A stretch of 64,000 nucleotides of DNA from positions 124,001 to 188,000 of the forward strand of contig JANPBU010000013.1 in assembly GCA_031430595.1 (NCBI GenBank). The letters are read 5' to 3'. The stretch's first letter is position 1; each line of letters begins with the position of its first letter. A program made the translations under genes and the position numbers. Shown here in pieces: positions 27,540-35,584 of the stretch. Under the pieces are notes generated by a model. The model searched no databases. It worked only from the letters and a program-made list of their open reading frames with translations, and was not told where the DNA came from. Source of the stretch: JANNBN01 sp031430595. Lineage in GTDB: Bacteria; Actinomycetota; Acidimicrobiia; Acidimicrobiales; JANYDT01.

Positions 27540-28445
27540 GTGTCTCGCCTCAATTTCCACCATCTCCACTATTTCTGGGCGGTAGCCAAAGAAGGCAATC
27601 TGACCAGGGCCGCGCATCAGCTGCACGTTTCGCAATCTGCACTATCAGCCCAAATCAAACAATTGGAAGACCAGGTCGGAGTTGCACTTTTCGAGCGAAC
27701 CGGCCGAACTCTCACTCTCACCGATGCCGGACAACTCGCGCTTCGCTATGCCGACACCATCTTTGCCACCGGCCACGAACTACAGGCCGCGCTGAGCGAA
27801 GGTCGATCACCGGACCGCCAAGTTCTCCGGATCGGGGCCGTCGCGACCGTTTCGCGAAACTTCCAAGAAAACTTCATTCGCCCGTTGCTCACTCGACCCG
27901 ATGTTGAATTGGCATTACATTCAGGCAGCCTTCCGGATTTGCTGGCCCGATTGCGCGTTCATTCTCTTGATCTCATCTTGTCGAACCAACGTGTACACGC
28001 GAGTTCTGTTGATCCGTGGCGATGCCGTCGCATCGCACGTCAACCAGTCAGCCTGATCGGTCGCCCGCAATCGAACACTTCCCCGTTCCGTTTTCCAGAA
28101 GATCTTCAACACGTCTCGTTGCTTCTACCTGGCCGAAACAACGATATTCGCGCAGGATTCGACCTTCGTTGTGAACAACTTGGTGTGAGGTATCGCCTTC
28201 GAGCCGAAGTCGATGATATGGCTCTGCTTCGACTACTGGCTCGCGACTCGGACAGTATCGCGTTGCTACCATCCGTCGTAGTGCAAGACGAATTGAGAAA
28301 TGGGCTCCTCGTTGAACATGCTGTGATACCTGACCTCTACGAGAACTTTTATGCCGTCACCATTCAGCGTCGACACGAATCATCGTTGATGAAATCCCTC
28401 TTGGCCCGGTCTGAAAGCGAGGTGTTAGAACCTCCACCGGAGTGA
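27540..28445 (+). CDS. LysR-family regulator, probable dab operon regulator
   Basis: 301 residues from GTG 27540 (MSRLNFHHLHYFWAVAKEGN). A winged helix-turn-helix (LTRAAHQLHVSQSALSAQIKQLEDQVG) is followed by a type-2 periplasmic-binding effector domain. The opening NFHHLHYFW and following GNLTRAA resemble the NhaR-like branch rather than typical CbbR. It is divergent from dabB with a perfect LysR box between, so it likely senses a carbon or ion status signal and controls dabBA (inference). Confidence 0.9.
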   Translation: MSRLNFHHLHYFWAVAKEGNLTRAAHQLHVSQSALSAQIKQLEDQVGVALFERTGRTLTLTDAGQLALRYADTIFATGHELQAALSEGRSPDRQVLRIGAVATVSRNFQENFIRPLLTRPDVELALHSGSLPDLLARLRVHSLDLILSNQRVHASSVDPWRCRRIARQPVSLIGRPQSNTSPFRFPEDLQHVSLLLPGRNNDIRAGFDLRCEQLGVRYRLRAEVDDMALLRLLARDSDSIALLPSVVVQDELRNGLLVEHAVIPDLYENFYAVTIQRRHESSLMKSLLARSESEVLEPPPE

Positions 28446-28478
28446 GATACTTCGGAACTTCGCGGTACGGTCTTTGCG

Positions 28479-30107
28479 ATGAAGAAGTCGCTGCCGGTGT
28501 CTGCCGAAACCATTGGTGAAGTCATTCAGATGGCCCTCAGCGATCATGTGAGTTTTCAGGCGATCAAAGACCTACACGGCTTAGGTGAAGACGAGGTCAA
28601 ATCCCTCATGCGAACCAACCTCAAACCGGGAAGTTACCGGGCTTGGCGAAAACGCGTTCGAACCTTCGGCGACCGACGAGAGCACTACAAATCAACCGAC
28701 GCTGAAACCAAACTGAGACCCGCAAAGCAAAACCCCCTGGCCCAGGTCAATGCCGAAGTTTCTAACAACGTCGGCATTGTCGATGTGTGGGTCACCGGAT
28801 GGAATCTTGATCCGCTGACCAGAGGCGTATATTCCACGTTGGGGGTCGGTGGCACCCCGGCCAACCGAGTCACCCTGGCAACTGCGGTCTCTTCGCGCCT
28901 GGTTTTCGCCGGAGAGTACACGTCGGTGATGTACCCGGCAACTATGCATGGCGCCTATCACTCGGGCGTTCACGCGGCACGTCAACTCGAATGCACCGCC
29001 GGACAACACGTTGTGATTATCGGTGCCGGGATCGCCGGCTTGGTTGCAGCACGATGTTTGATTGACCGAGGTGTGCTCGTGACGGTGATCGAGGCAACGG
29101 GGCACCTCGGAGGTCGAGCCCGAGTTGAGTACCGAGGCGACATTCCCTTCCACCCTGGGGCAGCATGGATTCATGGTACCGACGCAAACCCCATAGTGCC
29201 GGCCGCCCAAGCTGCAGGGGTTGCGTTCGCTCCGTGGCCAAGTTCGGGAAGCGCAGCTGCACATGTTCAACACGGGAGAGGTCGATTGGATTCGGCGCAC
29301 CTTGACGTTATTGAACGTGCACATACACGGGTGAAACTAGGGCTTGCGGCCTCAGCCTCGGCTGCGCGAACGAACAAACAATCAGACATCGCAATACGGG
29401 GCCCGATTCGCGATGAGCTGCTCGCACTTGACGACATCAATGTTCGAGCCGCACTCAGCGTCATGATGCAGCAACACGTCGAAAGTCTGATGGGTGGTTT
29501 CCTTGATGATCTTTCTCATCAACACGGAGACGAGCCGTTCAAATACCCCGGCGGCGATGCGTACCTTTTGACTCCGATGACGCCCATGTTGAACCTCTTG
29601 GCTGAAGGAACAAACATCTTGCACGATGAAGTCGTTGATTCCGTTGTTTGGCATCGCGACGAAGTAAGTGTACGTACACTTACCGGTTCCTACCCGTGTG
29701 ATGCGTGCATTGTGGCCACGTCGGTCACACCCCTTCAATCAGGCGACGTGGCCTTCGATCCACCGCTACCGGCCGATTTCGTTCGATCACTTTCCATGAT
29801 TCGGATGGGACACAAGGCCAAGGTGTTCGTACAATGCGAATCGCGTTGGTGGGGAAACCTGGAGCGCATCCGAGTAGCGGAAGCACCTGATCACCGAAGC
29901 GACCTAACCGATACGTCAACCATTGGAACATGGGTCGATGCCAGCGATGTTTCCGGCGTCCCGGTGTTGTGCGGCTTTATTGGCGGAACCGAGGCGTTGC
30001 GTTTGCAAAACCTTTCAGCCGCCGCCGACCTCGGAGGCGAGATTGCCCAGAGGGAATTGCTTGGCCTTATCGAAAGTCAGCTAGTTTTCTTGCGTGCCAG
30101 CCAGTAA
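28479..30107 (+). CDS. DUF2805 domain fused to a circularly permuted flavin amine oxidase
   Basis: 542 residues. Residues 1-70 form a DUF2805/TIGR03643 domain (FQAIKDLHGLGEDEVKSLMR, LKPGSYRAWRKRV). Residues 103-170 match the normal C-terminal end of flavin amine oxidases: WNLDPLTRGVYS, LVFAGEYTS and YPATMHGAYHSGVHAA. Only then comes the usual N-terminus: GAGIAG (182-187), E205, GGRAR (211). The protein ends after FIGGTEAL, where the displaced segment would normally begin. The order is thus a circular permutation with one copy of each part. Substrate unknown; polyamines, aromatic amines or carotenoid-like desaturation are possible. Frame is continuous with no repeats at the joints. Confidence 0.8.
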   Translation: MKKSLPVSAETIGEVIQMALSDHVSFQAIKDLHGLGEDEVKSLMRTNLKPGSYRAWRKRVRTFGDRREHYKSTDAETKLRPAKQNPLAQVNAEVSNNVGIVDVWVTGWNLDPLTRGVYSTLGVGGTPANRVTLATAVSSRLVFAGEYTSVMYPATMHGAYHSGVHAARQLECTAGQHVVIIGAGIAGLVAARCLIDRGVLVTVIEATGHLGGRARVEYRGDIPFHPGAAWIHGTDANPIVPAAQAAGVAFAPWPSSGSAAAHVQHGRGRLDSAHLDVIERAHTRVKLGLAASASAARTNKQSDIAIRGPIRDELLALDDINVRAALSVMMQQHVESLMGGFLDDLSHQHGDEPFKYPGGDAYLLTPMTPMLNLLAEGTNILHDEVVDSVVWHRDEVSVRTLTGSYPCDACIVATSVTPLQSGDVAFDPPLPADFVRSLSMIRMGHKAKVFVQCESRWWGNLERIRVAEAPDHRSDLTDTSTIGTWVDASDVSGVPVLCGFIGGTEALRLQNLSAAADLGGEIAQRELLGLIESQLVFLRASQ

Positions 30108-31155
30108 ACCAGCATCCGACAGGTCGGAGACGAACCGTGTCAAAACCGAACGGGCACGCCTACATTGGTCACAGCAGCAACTTGCCGACATTTCCGGCGT
30201 TTCGCGCCAGGTCATCGCAACGGTTGAAACTGACCGCCATTCACCAAGCGTCGCCGTGGCACTCGCTCTGGCATCAGCGCTGCAAGTCAGCGTTGAAGTT
30301 CTGTTCTCACCCAGCGCACGCCATACAAACACTCCGCTAACCACCGAATTGCCCGAAGGTACTGCGCTTGCGAAAGCAACCGTTGGAAACAAAACTGTCC
30401 CCCTGCCGCTTCCTCGGGGTGCTGGATGTTTCGATGGTTGGGGTCTGGCCGACGGCATTTCGTCTGGCGCAACGGCCCAATGGTTTGATGATTCGCTACC
30501 AGCGACCTACGTCCTGGCTGGCTGTGATCCGCTGTTAGCAATTCTGAGCGGTTTGGCCGAGCGGGCCACAGTCTCGTCACTCCATCGTATTATATGCACG
30601 CATGCTACTACCGCCCGAGCGATCGAATCGTTAAGCAACGGCGAAGCACACGCAGCGTTTGTGCACGGTCAAACCCTTCCAAAGAAGAGCCTTAACGTTG
30701 CCCGATGGAAAGTGGCCAAATGGCAGGTCGGCCTGGCTGCTCTCAGCACGAGGCCGCCGCAGCTTCTCAAACTGGCTGAACGAAACGAACCAGTAATCCA
30801 ACGACCGAATGGTGCTGGAAGCCAGGCGAGTTTAGACCGCGCCCTCATCAATATTGGGAAACCCGAGCCGTTACGTGGACCTATCGCAAACAGTCATCTC
30901 GATGTTGCCCGCTGCGTTTCAACCACCAGACGAGACTATGGGGCCGGCCTCACCATGGAAGCGGCCGCCATTGCGTATGGTCTGGCCTTCACACCATTAG
31001 AGGAACACCAGGTCGAGTTGTGGATCGATCGCCGCTGGCTCGACCATCCGGTGAGCGTCGCGCTGCTCGAAGTGCTCAATTCACAATCTCTGATCAAACG
31101 AGCCGATTCGCTTGGCGGCTACGACATGTCTCGTTGCGGAGCATCGGTGCCGTGA
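30094..31155 (+). CDS. XRE-type HTH regulator with periplasmic-binding-protein-like domain, probable molybdate regulator
   Basis: 353 residues from GTG 30094, overlapping the amine oxidase 3' end by 14 bp. An XRE helix-turn-helix (WSQQQLADISGVSRQVIATVE) occupies residues 25-65. A PBP-like region covers about 120-330 (FVHGQTLP, LDVARCVSTTRRDYGAGLTMEAAAIAYGLAF), the type seen in HTH/substrate-binding fusions next to molybdate transporters. Its stop overlaps the modA start (GTGA). It likely senses molybdate or tungstate in the cytoplasm in place of ModE. Confidence 0.82.
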   Translation: MPASKPASDRSETNRVKTERARLHWSQQQLADISGVSRQVIATVETDRHSPSVAVALALASALQVSVEVLFSPSARHTNTPLTTELPEGTALAKATVGNKTVPLPLPRGAGCFDGWGLADGISSGATAQWFDDSLPATYVLAGCDPLLAILSGLAERATVSSLHRIICTHATTARAIESLSNGEAHAAFVHGQTLPKKSLNVARWKVAKWQVGLAALSTRPPQLLKLAERNEPVIQRPNGAGSQASLDRALINIGKPEPLRGPIANSHLDVARCVSTTRRDYGAGLTMEAAAIAYGLAFTPLEEHQVELWIDRRWLDHPVSVALLEVLNSQSLIKRADSLGGYDMSRCGASVP

Positions 31156-31187
31156 GGAGAATCAGTGAAGTGAGGAGCATCAGTGCC
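31134..31187. repeat. 18-bp imperfect tandem repeat, three copies, across the regulator/modA junction
   Basis: Copies at 31134-31151, 31152-31169 and 31170-31187. Copies two and three begin GTGAGGAG and differ at three positions; copy one differs from copy three at three positions. Two copies start with an in-frame GTG usable as the modA start. Confidence 0.75.
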
Positions 31188-31985
31188 GTAAATAGAAGCC
31201 GTTTCACAGCTTGCGTTATGGCCACCATCGCAACGAGTTTGGTGTTATCGGGCTGCGGCACGACCGATGCTTCGAGCGGAGCCAATCGTGCAACACGTGA
31301 AATCGTTGTCGGCGCAGCGAGCGATCTGCGACCCGCTTTCACAAAAGTCGCTGCAGACTTCACCAGCGCATCGGGCATCAGGGTGACCCTTTCGTTCGGG
31401 GGGTCTGGTCAACTTAAGCGTCAGATTGAAGATGGGGCACCTATCGACGTCTTTGCGTCAGCAGATCGAGCGTTGGTCGAAAACCTGGTCGACCAAGGGC
31501 TTGCCCAACAGAGCAGTCTGTATACGTACGGGTATGTTTCACTCGCGTTGGTTACAGCTCAGGGAATCGCTCCAGCATCCTCGATCTCAGCGTTGAGCGG
31601 GGCGGAGTATCGCCGCATAGCAATTGCAAACCCGGCGATCGCGCCATACGGTCGCGCCGCACGACAGGCGATAGATCGAACGACGGCAGGGTCGGAAATT
31701 GTCGACAAACTCGTACTCGCTGAAAACGTGGCTGACGCACTTCGCCTGGTTGAGTCAGGTGATGTTGACGCTGCGATCGTTGCGACGTCGCTCACAAAAT
31801 CTACGTTGCCCCCGTTTTCGTTGACGACTTCCGAGGTCTCGACGTCCTTATACGATGCAATTCCGCAAGCGGTCGCAATCACCGCAATAAATGACCAGTC
31901 GAAACTCAATGCTCGAGCTTTTGTAGAGTTCCTCAAAGGGCCGTCCGGGAAAATGACTATGCAAGCTTACGGCTTTCGCCCATGA
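31152..31985 (+). CDS. modA: ModA, molybdate ABC transporter substrate-binding lipoprotein
   Basis: 277 residues from GTG 31152, which overlaps the regulator stop; GTG 31170 is an equally usable start six codons on. A signal peptide ends in lipobox LVLSGC. The mature part has ModA features: VVGAASDLRPAFTKVAADF at the start, FGGSGQLKRQIEDGAPIDVFASAD around the oxyanion site, and the FVEFLKGPSGK ending. It captures molybdate or tungstate outside the membrane for ModBC. A longer open frame reaches back to 31020 but lies inside the regulator gene. Confidence 0.92.
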   Translation: MRRISEVRSISAVNRSRFTACVMATIATSLVLSGCGTTDASSGANRATREIVVGAASDLRPAFTKVAADFTSASGIRVTLSFGGSGQLKRQIEDGAPIDVFASADRALVENLVDQGLAQQSSLYTYGYVSLALVTAQGIAPASSISALSGAEYRRIAIANPAIAPYGRAARQAIDRTTAGSEIVDKLVLAENVADALRLVESGDVDAAIVATSLTKSTLPPFSLTTSEVSTSLYDAIPQAVAITAINDQSKLNARAFVEFLKGPSGKMTMQAYGFRP

Positions 31986-32668
31986 TTGCAGCAGTCGCGT
32001 CGCTGAGCGAACCCTTTTGGCTCAGCTTGCGGGTAACAGCAATAGCAACAGTTGTTGCATCGGTGCTTGGCATTGGGTTTGCATATGTTTTGGCAAAAGG
32101 AAGATTTCGCGGACGTTCACTCGTAGAAGCGATCGTGACGCTGCCCATCGTTCTTCCACCTACCGTGCTCGGTTACTACCTCCTCACCCTCCTCGGGGTA
32201 CGCTCACCAATCGGACAAGCATTTCAGCGCTTAACTGGTTCTGCGCTCGTTTTTACCCCTCGGGCAGCGGTTATTGCCGCAACGATTTCGGCACTGCCGT
32301 ATGTCATTCGGGCAGCGCGGGCCGCGATTGAAAACGTCGACGAGCGATGCGAAGCTGCGATGCGAGTAGCCGGGCATTCCGAATTTGGTGTAGCTCGCCT
32401 GGTGACCTTGCCCCTGGCAAAACGCGGCCTCGGGGCTGGCATCGCTCTAGGTTTCGCCAGGGCACTTGGTGACTTCGGGGCGACGGTCATGATCGCCGGC
32501 AACATCCCAGGTAAAACCCAAACTTTGCCAATTGCCGTATACGACGCCGTCCAGTCTGGCGAAAGTGCCGCCGCCCGAAATGGTGCGCTCATTCTACTGT
32601 CGACAGCGGTAGTCGTTTTGCTTATTGTCACTGCGCTTACTTCACGAGGAAACGGTGAACATGCTTAG
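31982..32668 (+). CDS. modB: ModB, molybdate ABC transporter permease
   Basis: 228 residues beginning in a 4-bp overlap with modA (ATGA). Five membrane helices are visible, with ModB signatures LPIVLPPTVLGYYLL and, before the EAA loop, VAGHSEFGVARLVTLPLAKRG; ARALGDFGATVMIAGNIPG is close to the family consensus. The permease homodimer carries molybdate inward. It overlaps modC by 8 bp. Confidence 0.94.
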   Translation: MIAAVASLSEPFWLSLRVTAIATVVASVLGIGFAYVLAKGRFRGRSLVEAIVTLPIVLPPTVLGYYLLTLLGVRSPIGQAFQRLTGSALVFTPRAAVIAATISALPYVIRAARAAIENVDERCEAAMRVAGHSEFGVARLVTLPLAKRGLGAGIALGFARALGDFGATVMIAGNIPGKTQTLPIAVYDAVQSGESAAARNGALILLSTAVVVLLIVTALTSRGNGEHA

Positions 32669-33341
32669 TGTCGATGTTGTTACGGGCCGCGGATCATTTC
32701 GGGTAACGGCGGCTTTTACTGCTACTCGTGGAATCACCGTAATACGGGCTCCTTCCGGGGCCGGTAAAACCTTAGTTCTACATACGATTGCTGGCCTCGT
32801 TCGCCCTCACTCGGGTCGAATCGAGATCGCTTCAGTAGTAGTCGCACAAGCTGCGACCCAACGGGATGCCCTCATCCATATCAAGTCACAAGATCGTAAG
32901 GTGGCAATGGTTTTTCAAGACGGGGTCCTACTTCCCCATCGCAACCCAATTGCGAATGTCGAACTAGGTATTCGGCCGGGCTCTATTCGGCCCAAATACA
33001 AAACCGAACGAACAGCTCAAGCACTGCGCCTTCTCGACTCGATGGAAGCGTCACATCTTGCCAACGCATCAACCAAACATCTCTCGGGCGGAGAACAACA
33101 ACGAGTGTCGCTAGCGCGTGCAATTGCGGGGAACCCAGATGTGTTGTTACTTGACGAACCCTTCAGTGCGCTCGATCACGATTCTAGGGTTCGGTTACGT
33201 CACACCCTTCGGCGAATAGTTGATGAACGACGATTGACCGCTGTACTCGTCACCCATGACTCCGAAGACGTCGACGCGCTGGCCGATCGTGTGGTCGACC
33301 TAGAACCCGGCCGGTATTTGGAGAAAGTCGGTAGAACATGA
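32661..33341 (+). CDS. modC: ModC, molybdate ABC transporter ATP-binding protein, short form
   Basis: 226 residues from ATG 32661 (GTG 32655 possible). Walker A is APSGAGKT, the Q-loop VFQDGVLLPH, the signature LSGGEQQR, Walker B LLLDEPFSALD and the H-loop VLVTHD. Full-length ModC is about 350 residues; this one ends after the ATPase domain and lacks the C-terminal MOP/TOBE domain that binds molybdate and mediates trans-inhibition. Regulation by molybdate may therefore rest on the HTH/PBP regulator alone. It overlaps the next small gene (ATGA). Confidence 0.92.
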   Translation: MLSVDVVTGRGSFRVTAAFTATRGITVIRAPSGAGKTLVLHTIAGLVRPHSGRIEIASVVVAQAATQRDALIHIKSQDRKVAMVFQDGVLLPHRNPIANVELGIRPGSIRPKYKTERTAQALRLLDSMEASHLANASTKHLSGGEQQRVSLARAIAGNPDVLLLDEPFSALDHDSRVRLRHTLRRIVDERRLTAVLVTHDSEDVDALADRVVDLEPGRYLEKVGRT

Positions 33342-33538
33342 AATACCTTCTTGCGCTCGGGTTGGTTGGGCTCTTTTTTCGGTTTGCCGGACCCAAGCGA
33401 AAACGGTCAGGTGCGACCACTTCAGCCAGCCGTCACATGGGTTGGCGCAGGTTCGTTCCCCATATCGGCCAGGTTTCAGCAATCATGCTTGCCGTTCTGT
33501 GGCTCATTGCCATGGGTTTTCTGCTTTTCGTCGTGTAG
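33338..33538 (+). CDS. Small membrane protein of the mod operon, unknown function
   Basis: 66 residues, starting in an ATGA overlap with modC. Two hydrophobic segments are seen: LLALGLVGLFFRFAG at the N-terminus and IMLAVLWLIAMGFLLFVV at the C-terminus, with a basic loop (KRKRS) between. I recognise no family. Translational coupling to modC and the clean end before the next gene support it as real. Confidence 0.55.
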   Translation: MKYLLALGLVGLFFRFAGPKRKRSGATTSASRHMGWRRFVPHIGQVSAIMLAVLWLIAMGFLLFVV

Positions 33539-33565
33539 GCAACACAATTGGGAGAGACTCTCGCC

Positions 33566-34120
33566 ATGCAATCTGTTCCTGACGCACCGATAGAGACAGC
33601 ACCAGAATCGCGCTTTACGGTTGACCTTGCACCCGGTGAAAAACCCCCCAAAGGTTTTCTGAGTGGTAAATCAGTTGTTGCGGCGTGTGCTCTGTTCGTA
33701 CTCATCCTCGGTGGCTTCAACGTCACCAGCGCAATCGTTGGTAGAGCGCGAGACGACCGGCTAGGTAATGACGCGAAGGTCGTTTACTCATCGGCTGTCA
33801 CAGAGACCATTACCGAAGTTGACGGTGGCATGACGCAAACGTTGACGGCCAACACCCAACAAGATATTGACTCGATTCATCGTCATAGCGAAGGGCTGCT
33901 TCAGATACGCCGCAACGTTGGCGACTACAGCGTTCCTGGCCTCAAAACCGTTCCCGGACGCGAAATTCTCGAATCGAACATCGACAAGATCACCGTGACG
34001 CTTCAGAAAACCGCTCAGGGTTCAACGCTGAGTTACACCTCAAAAACCCCGGAATATGTACGTGAGCTGCGTAAATGGGGTCAAGCTATCGCACAAGATC
34101 GTTTACGACGAGAGCAGTAA
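33566..34120 (+). CDS. Single-pass membrane protein of unknown function
   Basis: 184 residues from ATG 33566, preceded by GGGAGAG. A cytoplasmic N-terminus of about 35 residues with APGEKPPKGF is followed by one membrane helix (SVVAACALFVLILGGF) and an extracytoplasmic domain of ~120 residues with no recognised motif. It lies 27 bp after the small mod-operon gene and may be cotranscribed. No function can be assigned. Confidence 0.7.
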   Translation: MQSVPDAPIETAPESRFTVDLAPGEKPPKGFLSGKSVVAACALFVLILGGFNVTSAIVGRARDDRLGNDAKVVYSSAVTETITEVDGGMTQTLTANTQQDIDSIHRHSEGLLQIRRNVGDYSVPGLKTVPGREILESNIDKITVTLQKTAQGSTLSYTSKTPEYVRELRKWGQAIAQDRLRREQ

Positions 34121-34138
34121 TCGCTGGTTGCGTTGGTT

Positions 34139-34169
34139 TGAGCAAACGTTTTGATTGAGCGTTTGCTCA
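34139..34169. promoter_or_regulatory. Perfect 10-bp inverted repeat upstream of whiB-like gene
   Basis: TGAGCAAACG (34139-34148), 11-bp spacer, CGTTTGCTCA (34160-34169). It ends 20 bp before the GTG start of the WhiB gene and begins 18 bp after the stop of the preceding gene. No T-tract follows, so an operator is favoured over a terminator. Confidence 0.6.
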
Positions 34170-34189
34170 GGGTGTGTTATCTTCACTTC

Positions 34190-34585
34190 GTGGATACACT
34201 CAGCTCCTCACTCATCACCCCAGAATTTCCGTATTCAGGTCTCTACGACGTCAACGTGCCCGGCTCAAGTCGCCTTGGTCGTTGGAACGATGGAACCTGG
34301 CGTAACGATGCTGCGTGTGCCGGTATGGACACGTTGATCTTCTTCCCGATTGGTGAAACCGGGCCCGCTACCGGCCAGGTGAATTTGGCGAAGGCAGCGT
34401 GCGCTGCATGCCCTGTCCGCGAGGAATGCCTGGAATTCGCTATTGCCACCATCCAAAACGACGGAGTATGGGGCGGAACCACCGAAGACGAACGGCGACT
34501 CATCAAACGGTCACGTCGGGCAGCAGCTCGTAGAAGTGCGGCTGCACTTGCGAAAGCCGAACTCCAAATGTCGCACGCTAGCTAA
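34190..34585 (+). CDS. WhiB-family iron-sulphur transcriptional regulator
   Basis: 131 residues from GTG 34190. The four cluster cysteines are C43, C71, C74 and C80 (C-x27-C-x2-C-x5-C), followed by the GVWGG turn (92-96) and a basic tail KRSRRAAARR for DNA contact. WhiB proteins are found only in actinobacteria and their phages and act with sigma factors in redox or developmental control. It is the strongest taxonomic marker in the window. A perfect palindrome lies just upstream. The stop is directly followed by the convergent crotonase gene. Confidence 0.95.
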   Translation: MDTLSSSLITPEFPYSGLYDVNVPGSSRLGRWNDGTWRNDAACAGMDTLIFFPIGETGPATGQVNLAKAACAACPVREECLEFAIATIQNDGVWGGTTEDERRLIKRSRRAAARRSAAALAKAELQMSHAS

Positions 34586-35467
34586 TCAGCCGAACTCGGG
34601 TTCTTCCCACCACTGCATCAGGTCTGGAAGCTGGGTACTTGGCTTCCCGGAAAAGACGGCAGGACGTTTCTCAAAAAACGACACGACGCCCTCTTTAGCG
34701 TCGTCGAGTTGAGCCAACGCACGTACACCCCTGCTGTCGACCTTATGGCCGTCCATTGGGTGCGATGAGCCAAGAAGTCGCCACATTGCTTGGCGAGTGA
34801 CGGCCACCGAAACCGGAGCTGCATTGTCGGCGACTTCACGGGCTAGGGTCATTGCCGCACCCACTAATTCGGCGGGTTCGTGTATTGATCGAACTAGGTT
34901 TCCGGCACAGGCTTCCTCGGGCGAGATCAGTCTTCCGGTGCAGCCCCATTCGAGCGCTTTCGAAATACCAACCACCCTGGGCAGAAACCACGTCGACGCA
35001 GCCTCAGGCATGATCGCGCGGCGTACATGAACAAAGCCCACCTTTGCGGTTGACGACATCAGACGCACATCCATTGGAAGCGTCATGGCGATGCCCACAC
35101 CTACGGCGGGCCCATTGATAGCGGCAATCGTGAACTTTTTGAGGTCGTACAGACGAAGGGTCAACAATCCCCCACCGTCACGGTCAAACTCGCCAGGCTT
35201 CACCCCAGAGCTGAACGTCCTGTCACCGCCACTCAAATCGGCCCCAGCACAAAACCCTCGGCCAGCTCCGGTGATAATCAGTGCACGTACATTGTCGTCA
35301 TTGTCAACCCGATCTAGCGCGTCGAGCATCTCGGAAAGCATCTTGCCGGTAAACGCGTTCAGTTTGTCCGGCCGATTCATGGTCAGGATAGCTACTGAGT
35401 TCGTGACCTCGTAGGTGATTTGCTCGTAGCTGCTGCTCGTGACGTTGCTCGTGGGGGTGCTCGACAT
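34586..35467 (-). CDS. Enoyl-CoA hydratase/isomerase family protein
   Basis: 293 residues from ATG 35467; the first ~20 residues are Ser/Thr-rich. Crotonase features are VAILTMNRPDKLNAF, oxyanion-hole GAGRGFCAGADLSGG, and IMPEAASTWFLPRVVG, where the glutamate matches one catalytic acid of enoyl-CoA hydratases. It probably hydrates a 2-enoyl-CoA in beta-oxidation or a side-chain degradation pathway. It is divergent from a P450 operon across ~117 bp. Confidence 0.9.
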   Translation of the reverse strand: MSSTPTSNVTSSSYEQITYEVTNSVAILTMNRPDKLNAFTGKMLSEMLDALDRVDNDDNVRALIITGAGRGFCAGADLSGGDRTFSSGVKPGEFDRDGGGLLTLRLYDLKKFTIAAINGPAVGVGIAMTLPMDVRLMSSTAKVGFVHVRRAIMPEAASTWFLPRVVGISKALEWGCTGRLISPEEACAGNLVRSIHEPAELVGAAMTLAREVADNAAPVSVAVTRQAMWRLLGSSHPMDGHKVDSRGVRALAQLDDAKEGVVSFFEKRPAVFSGKPSTQLPDLMQWWEEPEFG

Positions 35468-35584
35468 AACAAACACGGTACGACCCAACGGCTCAAACAT
35501 ACAAGTGCACGAGCCGACAACCGCGACGGGTGCGGTAAGTGGTTCGTGCACTCGCAGGTTTCGGGGCCATATGCTCGAAGAACC

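Noticed and set aside
28692..29324. 210-codon frame opposite the amine oxidase fusion
   Set aside because: No domain, and the opposite strand carries a complete FAD protein.
31020..31151. Long N-terminal extension of ModA
   Set aside because: It lies inside the regulator gene and the lipobox signal peptide fixes the start near 31152 or 31170.
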